DNA of 6,434 nucleotides, taken from NCBI GenBank assembly GCA_025458585.1, contig JALOSD010000095.1, positions 1-6,434 on the forward strand. Direction: 5' to 3'. The position numbers and the translations under genes are program-made. The notes under the pieces were generated by a model. It had not been told where the DNA came from. It searched no databases and worked only from the letters and a program-made list of their open reading frames with translations. Each line of letters opens with the position of its first letter. Within the stretch, counting starts at the first letter, position 1. This stretch comes from Burkholderiaceae bacterium (GTDB lineage: Bacteria; Pseudomonadota; Gammaproteobacteria; Burkholderiales; Burkholderiaceae_C). Shown here piece after piece: positions 1 through 6,434 of the stretch.

Positions 1-506
<506 letters not shown>

Positions 507-512
507 CGCCGA

Positions 513-518
513 CTCCTC
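513..518 (-). promoter_or_regulatory. kdsA Shine-Dalgarno GAGGAG overlapping the pyrG stop
   Basis: The minus strand reads TGAGGAGTCGGCGATG. The GAGGAG ribosome-binding site is 6 nt before the kdsA ATG, and its first two bases belong to the pyrG TGA. A ribosome finishing pyrG therefore covers the kdsA ribosome-binding site, which suggests coupled expression. It is the only strong Shine-Dalgarno I see in the window. Confidence 0.85.
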
Positions 519-2181
519 AGGCCGTGGCCTTCTCGGCCGCGCCGGCCGGCTGCCGGCGGGCATGCTGCTCGAGCGCGGCCCTGACGTAGCTGATGAACAG
601 CGGGTGGCCGTCCCACGGCGTGCTCTTGAACTCGGGGTGGAACTGCACGCCGACGAACCAGGGGTGCACGTCGGGCGGCAGCTCGATCATCTCGGTGAGC
701 TTCTCGCGCTGCGTGATCGCCGAGACGACGAGGCCCGCGGCCTGCAGGCGGTCGAGGTAGTGCTCGTTGGCCTCGTAGCGGTGGCGGTGGCGCTCGGTCA
801 CCGTGGCGCCGTAGATCCGGTAGGCCAGCGTGCCGGGCTTGACGTCGCTCGTCTGCGCGCCGAGGCGCATCGTGCCGCCGAGCTCGGAGCTCGCGTCGCG
901 CCGCTGGATCGAGCCGTCGCGGTCCTGCCACTCGTCGATCAGCGCGATCACCGGGTGCGGCGTCTCGGGCTCGAACTCGGTGCTGTTCGCGCCCTCGAGC
1001 CCGGCCAGGTGGCGCGCGACCTCGATCGTGGCCACCTGCATGCCCAGGCAGATGCCGAGGTACGGAATCTTGTGTTCGCGCGCGTACCGCGCAGCGAGAA
1101 TCTTGCCCTCGATGCCGCGCTTGCCGAAGCCGCCGGGCACGAGGATGGCGTCGTAGGCGCCGAGCTGATCGACGTTGTCGGGCGCGAGCGTCTCGGCGTC
1201 GACGTACTCGATGTGCACGCGCGCGTGGTTGTGCAGGCCGGCGTGGCGCAGCGCCTCGTTGAGCGACTTGTACGAGTCCGACAGGTCGGTGTACTTGCCG
1301 CACATCGCGATCGTGACCTCGCGCTGCGGGTGCTCGACGGCGTGCACGAGGCGGTCCCAGCGGCGCAGATCGGCGGGGCGCGTGAGCAGCTGCAGCTTCA
1401 TGCAGATGATCTCGTCGAGCCCCTGCTCGTGCAGCATGCGCGGCACCTTGTAGATGGTGTCGACGTCCCACATGCTGATGACGGCCGGCCGCGCGACGTT
1501 GGTGAACAGCGAGATCTTGTCGCGCTCGTCGTCGGGGATCGGCCGGTCGGCGCGGCAGATCAGCGAATCGGGCTGGATGCCGATCTCGCGCAGCTTCTGC
1601 ACCGTGTGCTGCGTCGGCTTGGTCTTCAGCTCGCCGGCCGCGGCGATGTAGGGCACGTAGGTCAGGTGCACGAAGGCGGCGTGGTTCGGCCCCAAGCGCA
1701 GGCTCATCTGCCGCACCGCCTCGAGGAAGGGCAGGCTCTCGATGTCGCCCACCGTGCCGCCGATCTCGACGATCGCGACGTCGACGTCGGCCGCGCCGCG
1801 CTTGACGAACTCCTGGATCTCGTTCGTGACGTGCGGGATCACCTGCACCGTCTTGCCCAGGTAGTCGCCGCGGCGCTCCTTCTCGAGCACCGACTTGTAG
1901 ATCTGGCCGGTGGTGAAGTTGTTGCTGCGCTTCATCCGCGTCGTGATGAAGCGCTCGTAGTGGCCGAGGTCGAGGTCGGTCTCGGCGCCGTCGTCGGTGA
2001 CGAAGACCTCGCCGTGCTGGAACGGGCTCATCGTGCCCGGATCGACGTTGAGGTACGGATCCAGCTTGATGAGGGTGACCCTGAGGCCACGCGACTCGAG
2101 GATCGCGGCCAGCGACGCCGACGCGATGCCCTTGCCGAGGGAGGACACCACACCGCCCGTGACGAAGACGTACTTGGTCAT
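517..2181 (-). CDS. pyrG: CTP synthase (glutamine-hydrolysing)
   Basis: PyrG makes CTP from UTP, ATP and glutamine in the cytoplasm, the last step of pyrimidine nucleotide synthesis. The protein is 554 residues (E. coli 545). The synthetase domain starts with MTKYVFVTGGVVSSLGKG, containing the nucleotide-binding loop at 9-18. KLDPYLNVDPGTMSP lies at 39-53, and the probable Mg ligands are Asp71 (TDLDLGHYERF) and Glu139 (IVEIGGTVGD). The C-terminal class I glutamine amidotransferase domain carries Cys378 in GICLG and His515/Glu517 in QFHPE, a complete triad. The frame is open upstream of 2181, but the conserved family N terminus fixes this ATG. Its upstream sequence is pyrimidine-rich with no Shine-Dalgarno. 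kdsA follows after 10 bp, fitting a shared transcript; CTP is needed to activate KDO as CMP-KDO. The C-terminal tail after about residue 540 is Ala/Arg/Gln-rich and poorly conserved in kind. Confidence 0.98.
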   Translation of the reverse strand: MTKYVFVTGGVVSSLGKGIASASLAAILESRGLRVTLIKLDPYLNVDPGTMSPFQHGEVFVTDDGAETDLDLGHYERFITTRMKRSNNFTTGQIYKSVLEKERRGDYLGKTVQVIPHVTNEIQEFVKRGAADVDVAIVEIGGTVGDIESLPFLEAVRQMSLRLGPNHAAFVHLTYVPYIAAAGELKTKPTQHTVQKLREIGIQPDSLICRADRPIPDDERDKISLFTNVARPAVISMWDVDTIYKVPRMLHEQGLDEIICMKLQLLTRPADLRRWDRLVHAVEHPQREVTIAMCGKYTDLSDSYKSLNEALRHAGLHNHARVHIEYVDAETLAPDNVDQLGAYDAILVPGGFGKRGIEGKILAARYAREHKIPYLGICLGMQVATIEVARHLAGLEGANSTEFEPETPHPVIALIDEWQDRDGSIQRRDASSELGGTMRLGAQTSDVKPGTLAYRIYGATVTERHRHRYEANEHYLDRLQAAGLVVSAITQREKLTEMIELPPDVHPWFVGVQFHPEFKSTPWDGHPLFISYVRAALEQHARRQPAGAAEKATA

Positions 2182-2230
2182 GTCGTGCAGCGCGGCCGGG
2201 AGGCGACGACGCTGGAGGGGGTAAAGCCAG

Positions 2231-2236
2231 ATTATA
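2231..2236 (-). promoter_or_regulatory. putative sigma-70 -10 box for pyrG
   Basis: The minus strand reads CCTATAATCTGG, an exact TATAAT hexamer in an otherwise very GC-rich gap, 49 bp upstream of the pyrG ATG. No recognisable TTGACA-like -35 lies 16-18 bp upstream, where the sequence is GC-only, and there is no extended -10 TG. Transcription would begin near 2222-2225, giving a leader of about 42-45 nt. This makes it plausible that pyrG-kdsA is transcribed independently of the mutS unit. An activator or a weak -35 would have to compensate. Confidence 0.5.
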
Positions 2237-2246
2237 GGCGTCGCCT
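2236..2246. promoter_or_regulatory. small dyad AGGCG-T-CGCCT overlapping the -10 box
   Basis: This is a perfect 5-bp dyad with a single central base. Its plus-strand first base is also the first T of the minus-strand TATAAT, and its right half lies inside the right arm of the larger inverted repeat. Its position fits an operator that would block polymerase, but no protein can be assigned and short GC dyads are common in such DNA. Confidence 0.25.
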
Positions 2247-2254
2247 CCCGGCGC

Positions 2255-2268
2255 GCCGGCGCGCCGGC
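2255..2268 (-). terminator. possible hairpin ending the mutS-anbu-hydrolase unit
   Basis: GCCGGCGCGCCGGC is a perfect 14-nt palindrome lying 20 bp downstream of the hydrolase stop. RNA from the minus strand could fold a short all-GC stem with a GCGC loop. It overlaps a tandem GGCGCGCC GGCGCGCC pair (2250-2265). No U-tract follows, so it is not a canonical intrinsic terminator. It may slow polymerase, assist Rho, or be a simple GC repeat. Confidence 0.3.
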
Positions 2269-2287
2269 ACGGGCCGACGGCAGGCGC

Positions 2288-3106
2288 TCAGGCCATGCCG
2301 CCCAGCAGCTCGAGCACCACCCGCGCTGTCTCGCCGGGGCGCTCCATCGGGTACAGGTGCGTGCCCTCGATCCAGACGAAGCGGTCCCTCGCCAGTGCGC
2401 GCGACGCCTCGACGCCGCCCTGGCGGATCTCGGCCGACTGCGTGCCGGCGACGAAGGCCACCGGGCACTTCGGCGGGTGGCGGCGCAGCATGCGGCCGAG
2501 CGTGTGCGGCAGCGTGTTGTACAGCCTGGTCTCGATGCCGCGCTCGAACGCGAGCTCGACGCGACCGTCGCGCTCGACGAAGCCGGCCGCGACGTAGTCG
2601 TCGAGCACGCGCGGGTCCCAGCGCGCGAAGGCGTGCTTGGCGGCGAAGTGCGCGTGCACCGCGGCACGGTCGGACCACGCGTGGCGACGGCGCTGCGACA
2701 CGCGCCCCGGCGACACGCGCCGGATGAGGCCGCTGGCCTTGGCCACCTGCAGGCCGTGCGCGCGCCAGCCGGTGACGACGGGCGAGTCGAGCATGACGAT
2801 GCCGCGCGCGAGATCGGGCCGCCGGCACGCGGCCATCAGGCTGAGCAGCCCGCCGAGCGAGTGGCCGACAAGGAACGCCGGCGCACAGTGCTGCCGTTCG
2901 ATGAAGTCGACGAGCTGCTGGCGCAGGTGCGGCCAGTTGCTCGTCACGGGGTACGCCGGGTCGTGGCCGAACTGCTCGAGCGCGTGCACCACGTAACCGG
3001 CGGCGCGCCAGGCGTCGAACAGCACGCGGTACACGCCGGCCGGAAAGCCGTTGGCGTGCGAGAACACGATCGCGCCGCGGCCGCCGGCGCGCGGGCTCGA
3101 GACCAT
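2288..3106 (-). CDS. alpha/beta hydrolase fold protein
   Basis: This 272-residue protein has a single alpha/beta hydrolase domain. FSHANGFPAG (15-24) follows the first core strand and would form the oxyanion hole. GHSLGG (81-86) is the nucleophile elbow with Ser83. GTHLYPMERP (248-257) carries the likely catalytic His250. The usual acid position after the seventh strand reads AGTQSAE (220-226) with no Asp, so Asp107 in MLDSP, after the sixth strand, or Glu226 may serve instead. No signal peptide is evident, suggesting a cytoplasmic enzyme. The substrate cannot be told from sequence: esterase, lipase or peptidase are all possible. The ATG was chosen because it overlaps the Anbu stop as TGATG and precedes the conserved domain. 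Only a weak purine run (GAAAAG) lies upstream, so coupling to the Anbu gene is likely. The same frame stays open far upstream, but that part is antisense or out-of-frame to Anbu and mutS coding sequence. Confidence 0.93.
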   Translation of the reverse strand: MVSSPRAGGRGAIVFSHANGFPAGVYRVLFDAWRAAGYVVHALEQFGHDPAYPVTSNWPHLRQQLVDFIERQHCAPAFLVGHSLGGLLSLMAACRRPDLARGIVMLDSPVVTGWRAHGLQVAKASGLIRRVSPGRVSQRRRHAWSDRAAVHAHFAAKHAFARWDPRVLDDYVAAGFVERDGRVELAFERGIETRLYNTLPHTLGRMLRRHPPKCPVAFVAGTQSAEIRQGGVEASRALARDRFVWIEGTHLYPMERPGETARVVLELLGGMA

Positions 3107-3933
3107 CAGACGATCTTTTCGCCCGGGTGCGTGATCTTGCGCATCGGCTCGTAGCGCCTCGACTCCACCGCCAGCGGGTGCGCGGCGTCGGTGCGGTCCC
3201 AGTGCGGGTCGTCCATCGCGTCGAACACTTCGCGCAGGCGCTGGCCCCAGGTGCTGCGCACCATATGGAAGTAAGGGTTGTGCTCGTCGATGCACACGAT
3301 GCGGTCGGTGCGGAACGTGCCTTCCTCGTAGACCAGCAGGTCCAGCGGCAGTCCCACCGACAGGTTGGACTTCAGCGTCGAGTCCATCGACACGAGCGCG
3401 CACTTGGCCGCCTGGTCGAGCGAGGTCCTCGGCGTGATCATGCGGTCGAGCACCGGCTTGCCGTACTTGCTCTCGCCGATCTGGAAATACGTCGTCTCGC
3501 GCGTGGCCTCGATGAAGTTGCCCGCCGAGTACACCAGGAACAGACGCATCGCCTCGCCCTTGATCTGGCCGCCGAAGATCATGCTGGCGTTGAACTCGAT
3601 GCCGGCGGTGCGCAGCGACGGGCCGTCCTGTTCGTAGACGCGGCGCACTGCGGCGCCGAGCACGCGCGTGGCGTCGAACATGCTCTCGGCGTTCCAGATC
3701 GTCAGCGGCGGCTCGTGAGGGCCGCGGTCGAGCTTCTCGACCTGCAGGATCTCTCGCACGCTCTGGCTGATGCTCAGGTTGCCCGCCGACAGCATGACCA
3801 TGAAGCGGTCGTCGGGCTTCTCGTAGATCATCATCTTGCGGTAGGTGCTGATCTGGTCCATGCCCGCGTTGGTGCGCGAGTCCGACAGGAACACGAGGCC
3901 GGCGTCGAGCCGGATGCCGACACAGTAGGTCAT
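3106..3933 (-). CDS. anbu: Anbu-type proteasome-like peptidase (Ntn hydrolase)
   Basis: This is a 275-residue protein of the predicted proteasome-type protease family (Anbu, 'ancestral beta subunit'), related to HslV and 20S beta subunits. It opens MTYCVGIRLDAGLVFLSDSR. Removing Met1 would expose Thr2 as the N-terminal nucleophile. In Thr1 numbering Asp17 (of SDSRTNAG) and Lys32 (of YRK) sit where proteasomes have the Asp17/Lys33 pair. SNLSVG at 189-194 probably corresponds to the Asp/Ser segment of beta subunits. There is no signal peptide or membrane segment, so it should be cytoplasmic. The start is fixed by the need for Thr directly after Met and by the ATGA overlap with mutS. I see no good Shine-Dalgarno, so translation is probably coupled to mutS. 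Family members I know of often sit beside ATP-grasp, alpha-E and transglutaminase-like genes; none is present in this window. The physiological substrate is unknown. Confidence 0.9.
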   Translation of the reverse strand: MTYCVGIRLDAGLVFLSDSRTNAGMDQISTYRKMMIYEKPDDRFMVMLSAGNLSISQSVREILQVEKLDRGPHEPPLTIWNAESMFDATRVLGAAVRRVYEQDGPSLRTAGIEFNASMIFGGQIKGEAMRLFLVYSAGNFIEATRETTYFQIGESKYGKPVLDRMITPRTSLDQAAKCALVSMDSTLKSNLSVGLPLDLLVYEEGTFRTDRIVCIDEHNPYFHMVRSTWGQRLREVFDAMDDPHWDRTDAAHPLAVESRRYEPMRKITHPGEKIV

Positions 3934-6434
3934 GGGTGGGGCTTGGCGAGTGACTTGAGCCGGTACAGCGCGTCGAGCGCCTGGCGGGGCGTGAGCGTAT
4001 CAGGGTCGAGGTCGGCGAGCGCATCCTCCACCGGCGAGGCGGCCGGCGCCGCAGGCACGGGCGGCGGGGCGAACAGGTCGACCTGCGCGGTGCCGGCGCG
4101 CTGCTGCCCTTCGAGCGCCTCGAGCGCCGCGCGCGCCTGGCGGATCACCGACGACGGCATGCCGGCGAGTTGCGCCACCTGCACGCCGTAGCTGCGGCTC
4201 GCCGGCCCGGCCTCGATCTGGTGCAGAAACACGATGTCCCTGCCGGCGCCTTCCACCGCGCTGACGTGCACGTTGATCGCGCGCGGGTGCTTCTGCGGGA
4301 ACGCGGTGAGCTCGAAGTAGTGCGTCGCGAACAACGTGAACGCACGGCAGCGGTCGTGCAGGTGGGTCGCGATCGCGCCGGCCAGCGCCAGGCCGTCGAA
4401 GGTGCTCGTGCCGCGGCCGATCTCGTCCATCAGCACCAGCGACTGTTCGGTCGCGGCGTGCAGGATCGCGCTGGCTTCCGTCATTTCGAGCATGAACGTG
4501 GACTGCGCGTTGGCCAGATCGTCGGCGGCGCCGATGCGCGTGTGGATGGCGTCGATCGGCCCCAGCCGGCACGCCGTGGCGGGCACGTACGAGCCCATCG
4601 CCGCCAGCAGCGCGATCAGCGCGACCTGGCGCATGTAGGTGCTCTTACCGCCCATGTTGGGGCCGGTGACGACGAGCATGCGCGTCTTCGCGTCGAGCCG
4701 GCAGTGGTTGGCGATGAAGGGCCCGCCGCCGGTCCCGGCCAGCCGCGCCTCGACCACGGGGTGGCGGCCGGCGTCGATGTCGAGGCACGGGTGGGCGACG
4801 AACTGCGGCCGGCACCAGTTCAGCGTCGCCGCGCGCTCGGCCAGCGCCGCCAGCGCGTCGAGCGCGGCCAGTGCGCGCCCTGCGGCGCCGAGCGCGGGAA
4901 GAAACGGCTGCAGCGCGTCGAGCAGCTGCTCGTAGAGCCACTTCTCGCGAGCCAGCGCGCGCTCATGCGCCGACAGTGCCTTGTCCTCGAACGCCTTCAG
5001 CTCGGGGGTGACGAAGCGCTCGGCGTTCTTCATCGTCTGGCGGCGCTGGTAGTCCGCAGGCACCTTGTCCTTGTGCCCCGCGGTGACCTCGATGTAGAAG
5101 CCGTGCACCTTGTTGAACTGCACGCGCAGGTTGGCGATGCCGGTGCGCGCGCGCTCGCGCGCTTCGAGGTCGAGCAGGAAGGCGTCGCAGTTCTGGGCGA
5201 TGCCGCGCAGTTCGTCGAGCTCGGCGTCGAAGCCCGGGGCGACGACGCCGCCGTCGCGCAGCAGCACCGCGGGCTCGTCGGCGATCGCGCGCTGCAGCAG
5301 GTTGTGGACCGCCGGCGGCGGGTGCAGCGCGGCGTGCAGGGTGTCGAGCAGGTCGACGCCCGACGGCGCCACGCCGCGCAGCGCCGGCAGCGTGGCCAGC
5401 GTCGTGCGCAGGCCGGCGAGCTCGCGCGGGCGCACCTGGCGCAGCGCAATGCGCGCCGTGATGCGTTCGATGTCGCTGACGTGGCGCAGCTGTTCGCGCA
5501 GCGGCTCGAAGCCTTCGGCGAGCAGGCGCGCGATCGCCTCGTGCCGCTGCGTCGCGGTGCCGCGCTCGCGCTGCGGGTGCGTCAGCCAGTGGCGCAGCAG
5601 CCGGCTGCCCATGCCGGTTCGGCAGGTGTCGAGCAGCGCGAGCAGCGTCGGCGCGCCGGGGTCGGACTCGCCGCGCAGCGTCTGCACGAGCTCTAGGTTG
5701 CGCACCGTCGTCGGTGGCAGGTCGAGCAGTTCGTTCGCGCGCTCGACGGCGAGCGTCGTGACGTGCGCCAGAGCCTGGCCCTGCGTGTGCTCGGCGTAGG
5801 CCAGCAGCGCTGCGGCGGCCGCATGCGCGACGGGCAGGTCCTGGGCGTTGAAGCCGGCCAGCGTCGCGACCTCGAGAAGCTCGAGCAGCTTGCGTTCGCC
5901 AAGCCTGGCGTCGAACTGCCACGCCGGGCGCGTCGTGCGCACGGCGCGATGCTGTGCGAGGGCCGTCTGCGGCTCGTCGCGGTCGACGAGGATCTCGGCC
6001 GGGCTCAGGCGCGCGAGCCAGGTCGGCAGCTGCGCCTCGCCGCACTCCGTAAGGCCGAGCTGGCCGCTCGCGAGCCCGAGCCAGGCGAGGCCGAACGTGG
6101 CGCGCTGGCGCGCGACGGCCAGCAGCAGCGTGTCGACGCGCTCGCTCATCAGCTCCGTGTCGGTCACCGTGCCCGGCGTGACGATGCGCACCACCTTGCG
6201 TTCGACCGGCCCCTTGCCGACGCCGACCTCGCCCACCTGCTCGGCGATCGCGACCGACTCGCCGAGGCGGATCAGCTTGCCGAGATAGCTCTCGACCGCG
6301 TGCACCGGCACCCCGGCCATCACCACCGGCTCGCCGGCGCTCGCCCCGCGTGTGGTCAGCGTGATGTCGAGCAGCCGGTGCGCCTTGCGCGCGTCGTCGT
6401 AGAACAGCTCGTAGAAGTCGCCCATGCGGTAGAA
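3930..6434 (-). CDS. mutS: DNA mismatch repair ATPase MutS (5' end outside window)
   Basis: MutS recognises base mismatches and small loops, then recruits MutL with ATP to start strand-specific repair. The visible 834 residues begin at the window edge with FYRMGDFYELF, which in E. coli MutS lies at about residues 30-40 and includes the mismatch-stacking Phe and the Glu of the F-x-E motif. About 30 N-terminal codons are therefore missing, and the internal Met at 6425 is not the true start. Counting from that Met, the Walker A GPNMGGKST is at 588-596, Walker B LVLMDEIGRGTST at 663-675 and ATHYFEL at 700-706. Near the C terminus QVDLF (781-785) matches a beta-clamp binding motif. It is followed by a Pro/Ala linker and the LTPRQALDALYRLKSL tail (811-826), which resembles the E. 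coli tetramerisation end. All key motifs are intact and there is no frameshift. The stop overlaps the next gene's start (ATGA). Confidence 0.98.
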   Translation of the reverse strand, partial: FYRMGDFYELFYDDARKAHRLLDITLTTRGASAGEPVVMAGVPVHAVESYLGKLIRLGESVAIAEQVGEVGVGKGPVERKVVRIVTPGTVTDTELMSERVDTLLLAVARQRATFGLAWLGLASGQLGLTECGEAQLPTWLARLSPAEILVDRDEPQTALAQHRAVRTTRPAWQFDARLGERKLLELLEVATLAGFNAQDLPVAHAAAAALLAYAEHTQGQALAHVTTLAVERANELLDLPPTTVRNLELVQTLRGESDPGAPTLLALLDTCRTGMGSRLLRHWLTHPQRERGTATQRHEAIARLLAEGFEPLREQLRHVSDIERITARIALRQVRPRELAGLRTTLATLPALRGVAPSGVDLLDTLHAALHPPPAVHNLLQRAIADEPAVLLRDGGVVAPGFDAELDELRGIAQNCDAFLLDLEARERARTGIANLRVQFNKVHGFYIEVTAGHKDKVPADYQRRQTMKNAERFVTPELKAFEDKALSAHERALAREKWLYEQLLDALQPFLPALGAAGRALAALDALAALAERAATLNWCRPQFVAHPCLDIDAGRHPVVEARLAGTGGGPFIANHCRLDAKTRMLVVTGPNMGGKSTYMRQVALIALLAAMGSYVPATACRLGPIDAIHTRIGAADDLANAQSTFMLEMTEASAILHAATEQSLVLMDEIGRGTSTFDGLALAGAIATHLHDRCRAFTLFATHYFELTAFPQKHPRAINVHVSAVEGAGRDIVFLHQIEAGPASRSYGVQVAQLAGMPSSVIRQARAALEALEGQQRAGTAQVDLFAPPPVPAAPAASPVEDALADLDPDTLTPRQALDALYRLKSLAKPHP

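Larger units (their letters stand above)
2195..2252. repeat. 14-bp perfect inverted repeat flanking the putative pyrG -10 box
   Basis: The left arm GCCGGGAGGCGACG (2195-2208) is the exact reverse complement of the right arm CGTCGCCTCCCGGC (2239-2252). They are separated by 30 bp containing the minus-strand TATAAT. It could be a pair of regulator half-sites or a chance product of a GC-rich region, although 14 exact pairs in a 106-bp gap is notable. If read through from the mutS unit, the RNA could form a long-loop hairpin. A transcript starting at the predicted promoter would contain only one arm. Confidence 0.75.

Noticed and set aside
2182..2240. Bacillus-like CTP-sensing reiterative attenuator for pyrG
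   Set aside because: The mechanism needs a GGGC-type start and a leader terminator with a U-run. Neither is present near the predicted start, which reads CTTTACCCCC.
2288..4024. A 578-residue fusion protein in the hydrolase frame
   Set aside because: The frame is open upstream of 3106, but that portion overlaps Anbu and mutS in a different register and shows no family features. The hydrolase domain begins at the ATG overlapping the Anbu stop.
4170..5696. 508-codon plus-strand open frame, and a second at 3127-4191
   Set aside because: Both are antisense to mutS or Anbu coding sequence with low-complexity Arg/Val/Gln-rich products and no recognisable motif.
4963..6045. 360-codon minus-strand frame within mutS
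   Set aside because: It overlaps the intact mutS frame in another register, and its product is almost entirely Ala/Arg/Pro/Gly.
6423..6425. ATG as the mutS start codon
   Set aside because: The frame continues upstream as FYR to the window edge, and family members have about 30 further residues before MGDFYELF.

Overview
The window is a GC-rich (roughly two-thirds G+C by eye), gene-dense stretch of a bacterial chromosome. Every gene I can support lies on the minus strand. The KdsA and PyrG sequences and the mutS / proteasome-like protease / hydrolase arrangement suggest a Burkholderiales betaproteobacterium, most likely the Comamonadaceae or the Rubrivivax-Leptothrix group. This placement comes from recalled family resemblance, not a search. 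The long open frames on the plus strand are GC-rich antisense shadows.

In transcription order (right to left) the window starts inside mutS, with about 30 N-terminal codons missing beyond position 6434. mutS runs to 3930. Its TGA overlaps the ATG of an Anbu-type, proteasome-like peptidase (3106-3933) in an ATGA junction. The Anbu stop overlaps the start of an alpha/beta hydrolase (2288-3106) in a TGATG junction. These three genes form a tightly packed, probably translationally coupled unit.

A 106-bp gap (2182-2287) follows. It is the only real non-coding space and is unusually structured. It holds a perfect minus-strand TATAAT, a 14-bp perfect inverted repeat flanking that hexamer, a smaller dyad overlapping it, and a tandem GGCGCGCC palindrome. 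It probably ends the mutS unit and starts the next one.

The second unit is pyrG (CTP synthase, 517-2181) followed after 10 bp by kdsA (KDO-8-phosphate synthase, 1-506, cut by the left edge at residue 168). The two are linked in metabolism: KdsA makes the KDO precursor of lipopolysaccharide, and CTP from PyrG is needed to activate KDO as CMP-KDO. The KdsA has the cysteine typical of the metal-dependent class.

Most of the window is core housekeeping. The points most worth a second look are the Anbu peptidase in a mutS operon without its usual partner genes nearby, and the nested symmetry around the pyrG promoter. I see no mobile element, CRISPR array, tRNA or rRNA.
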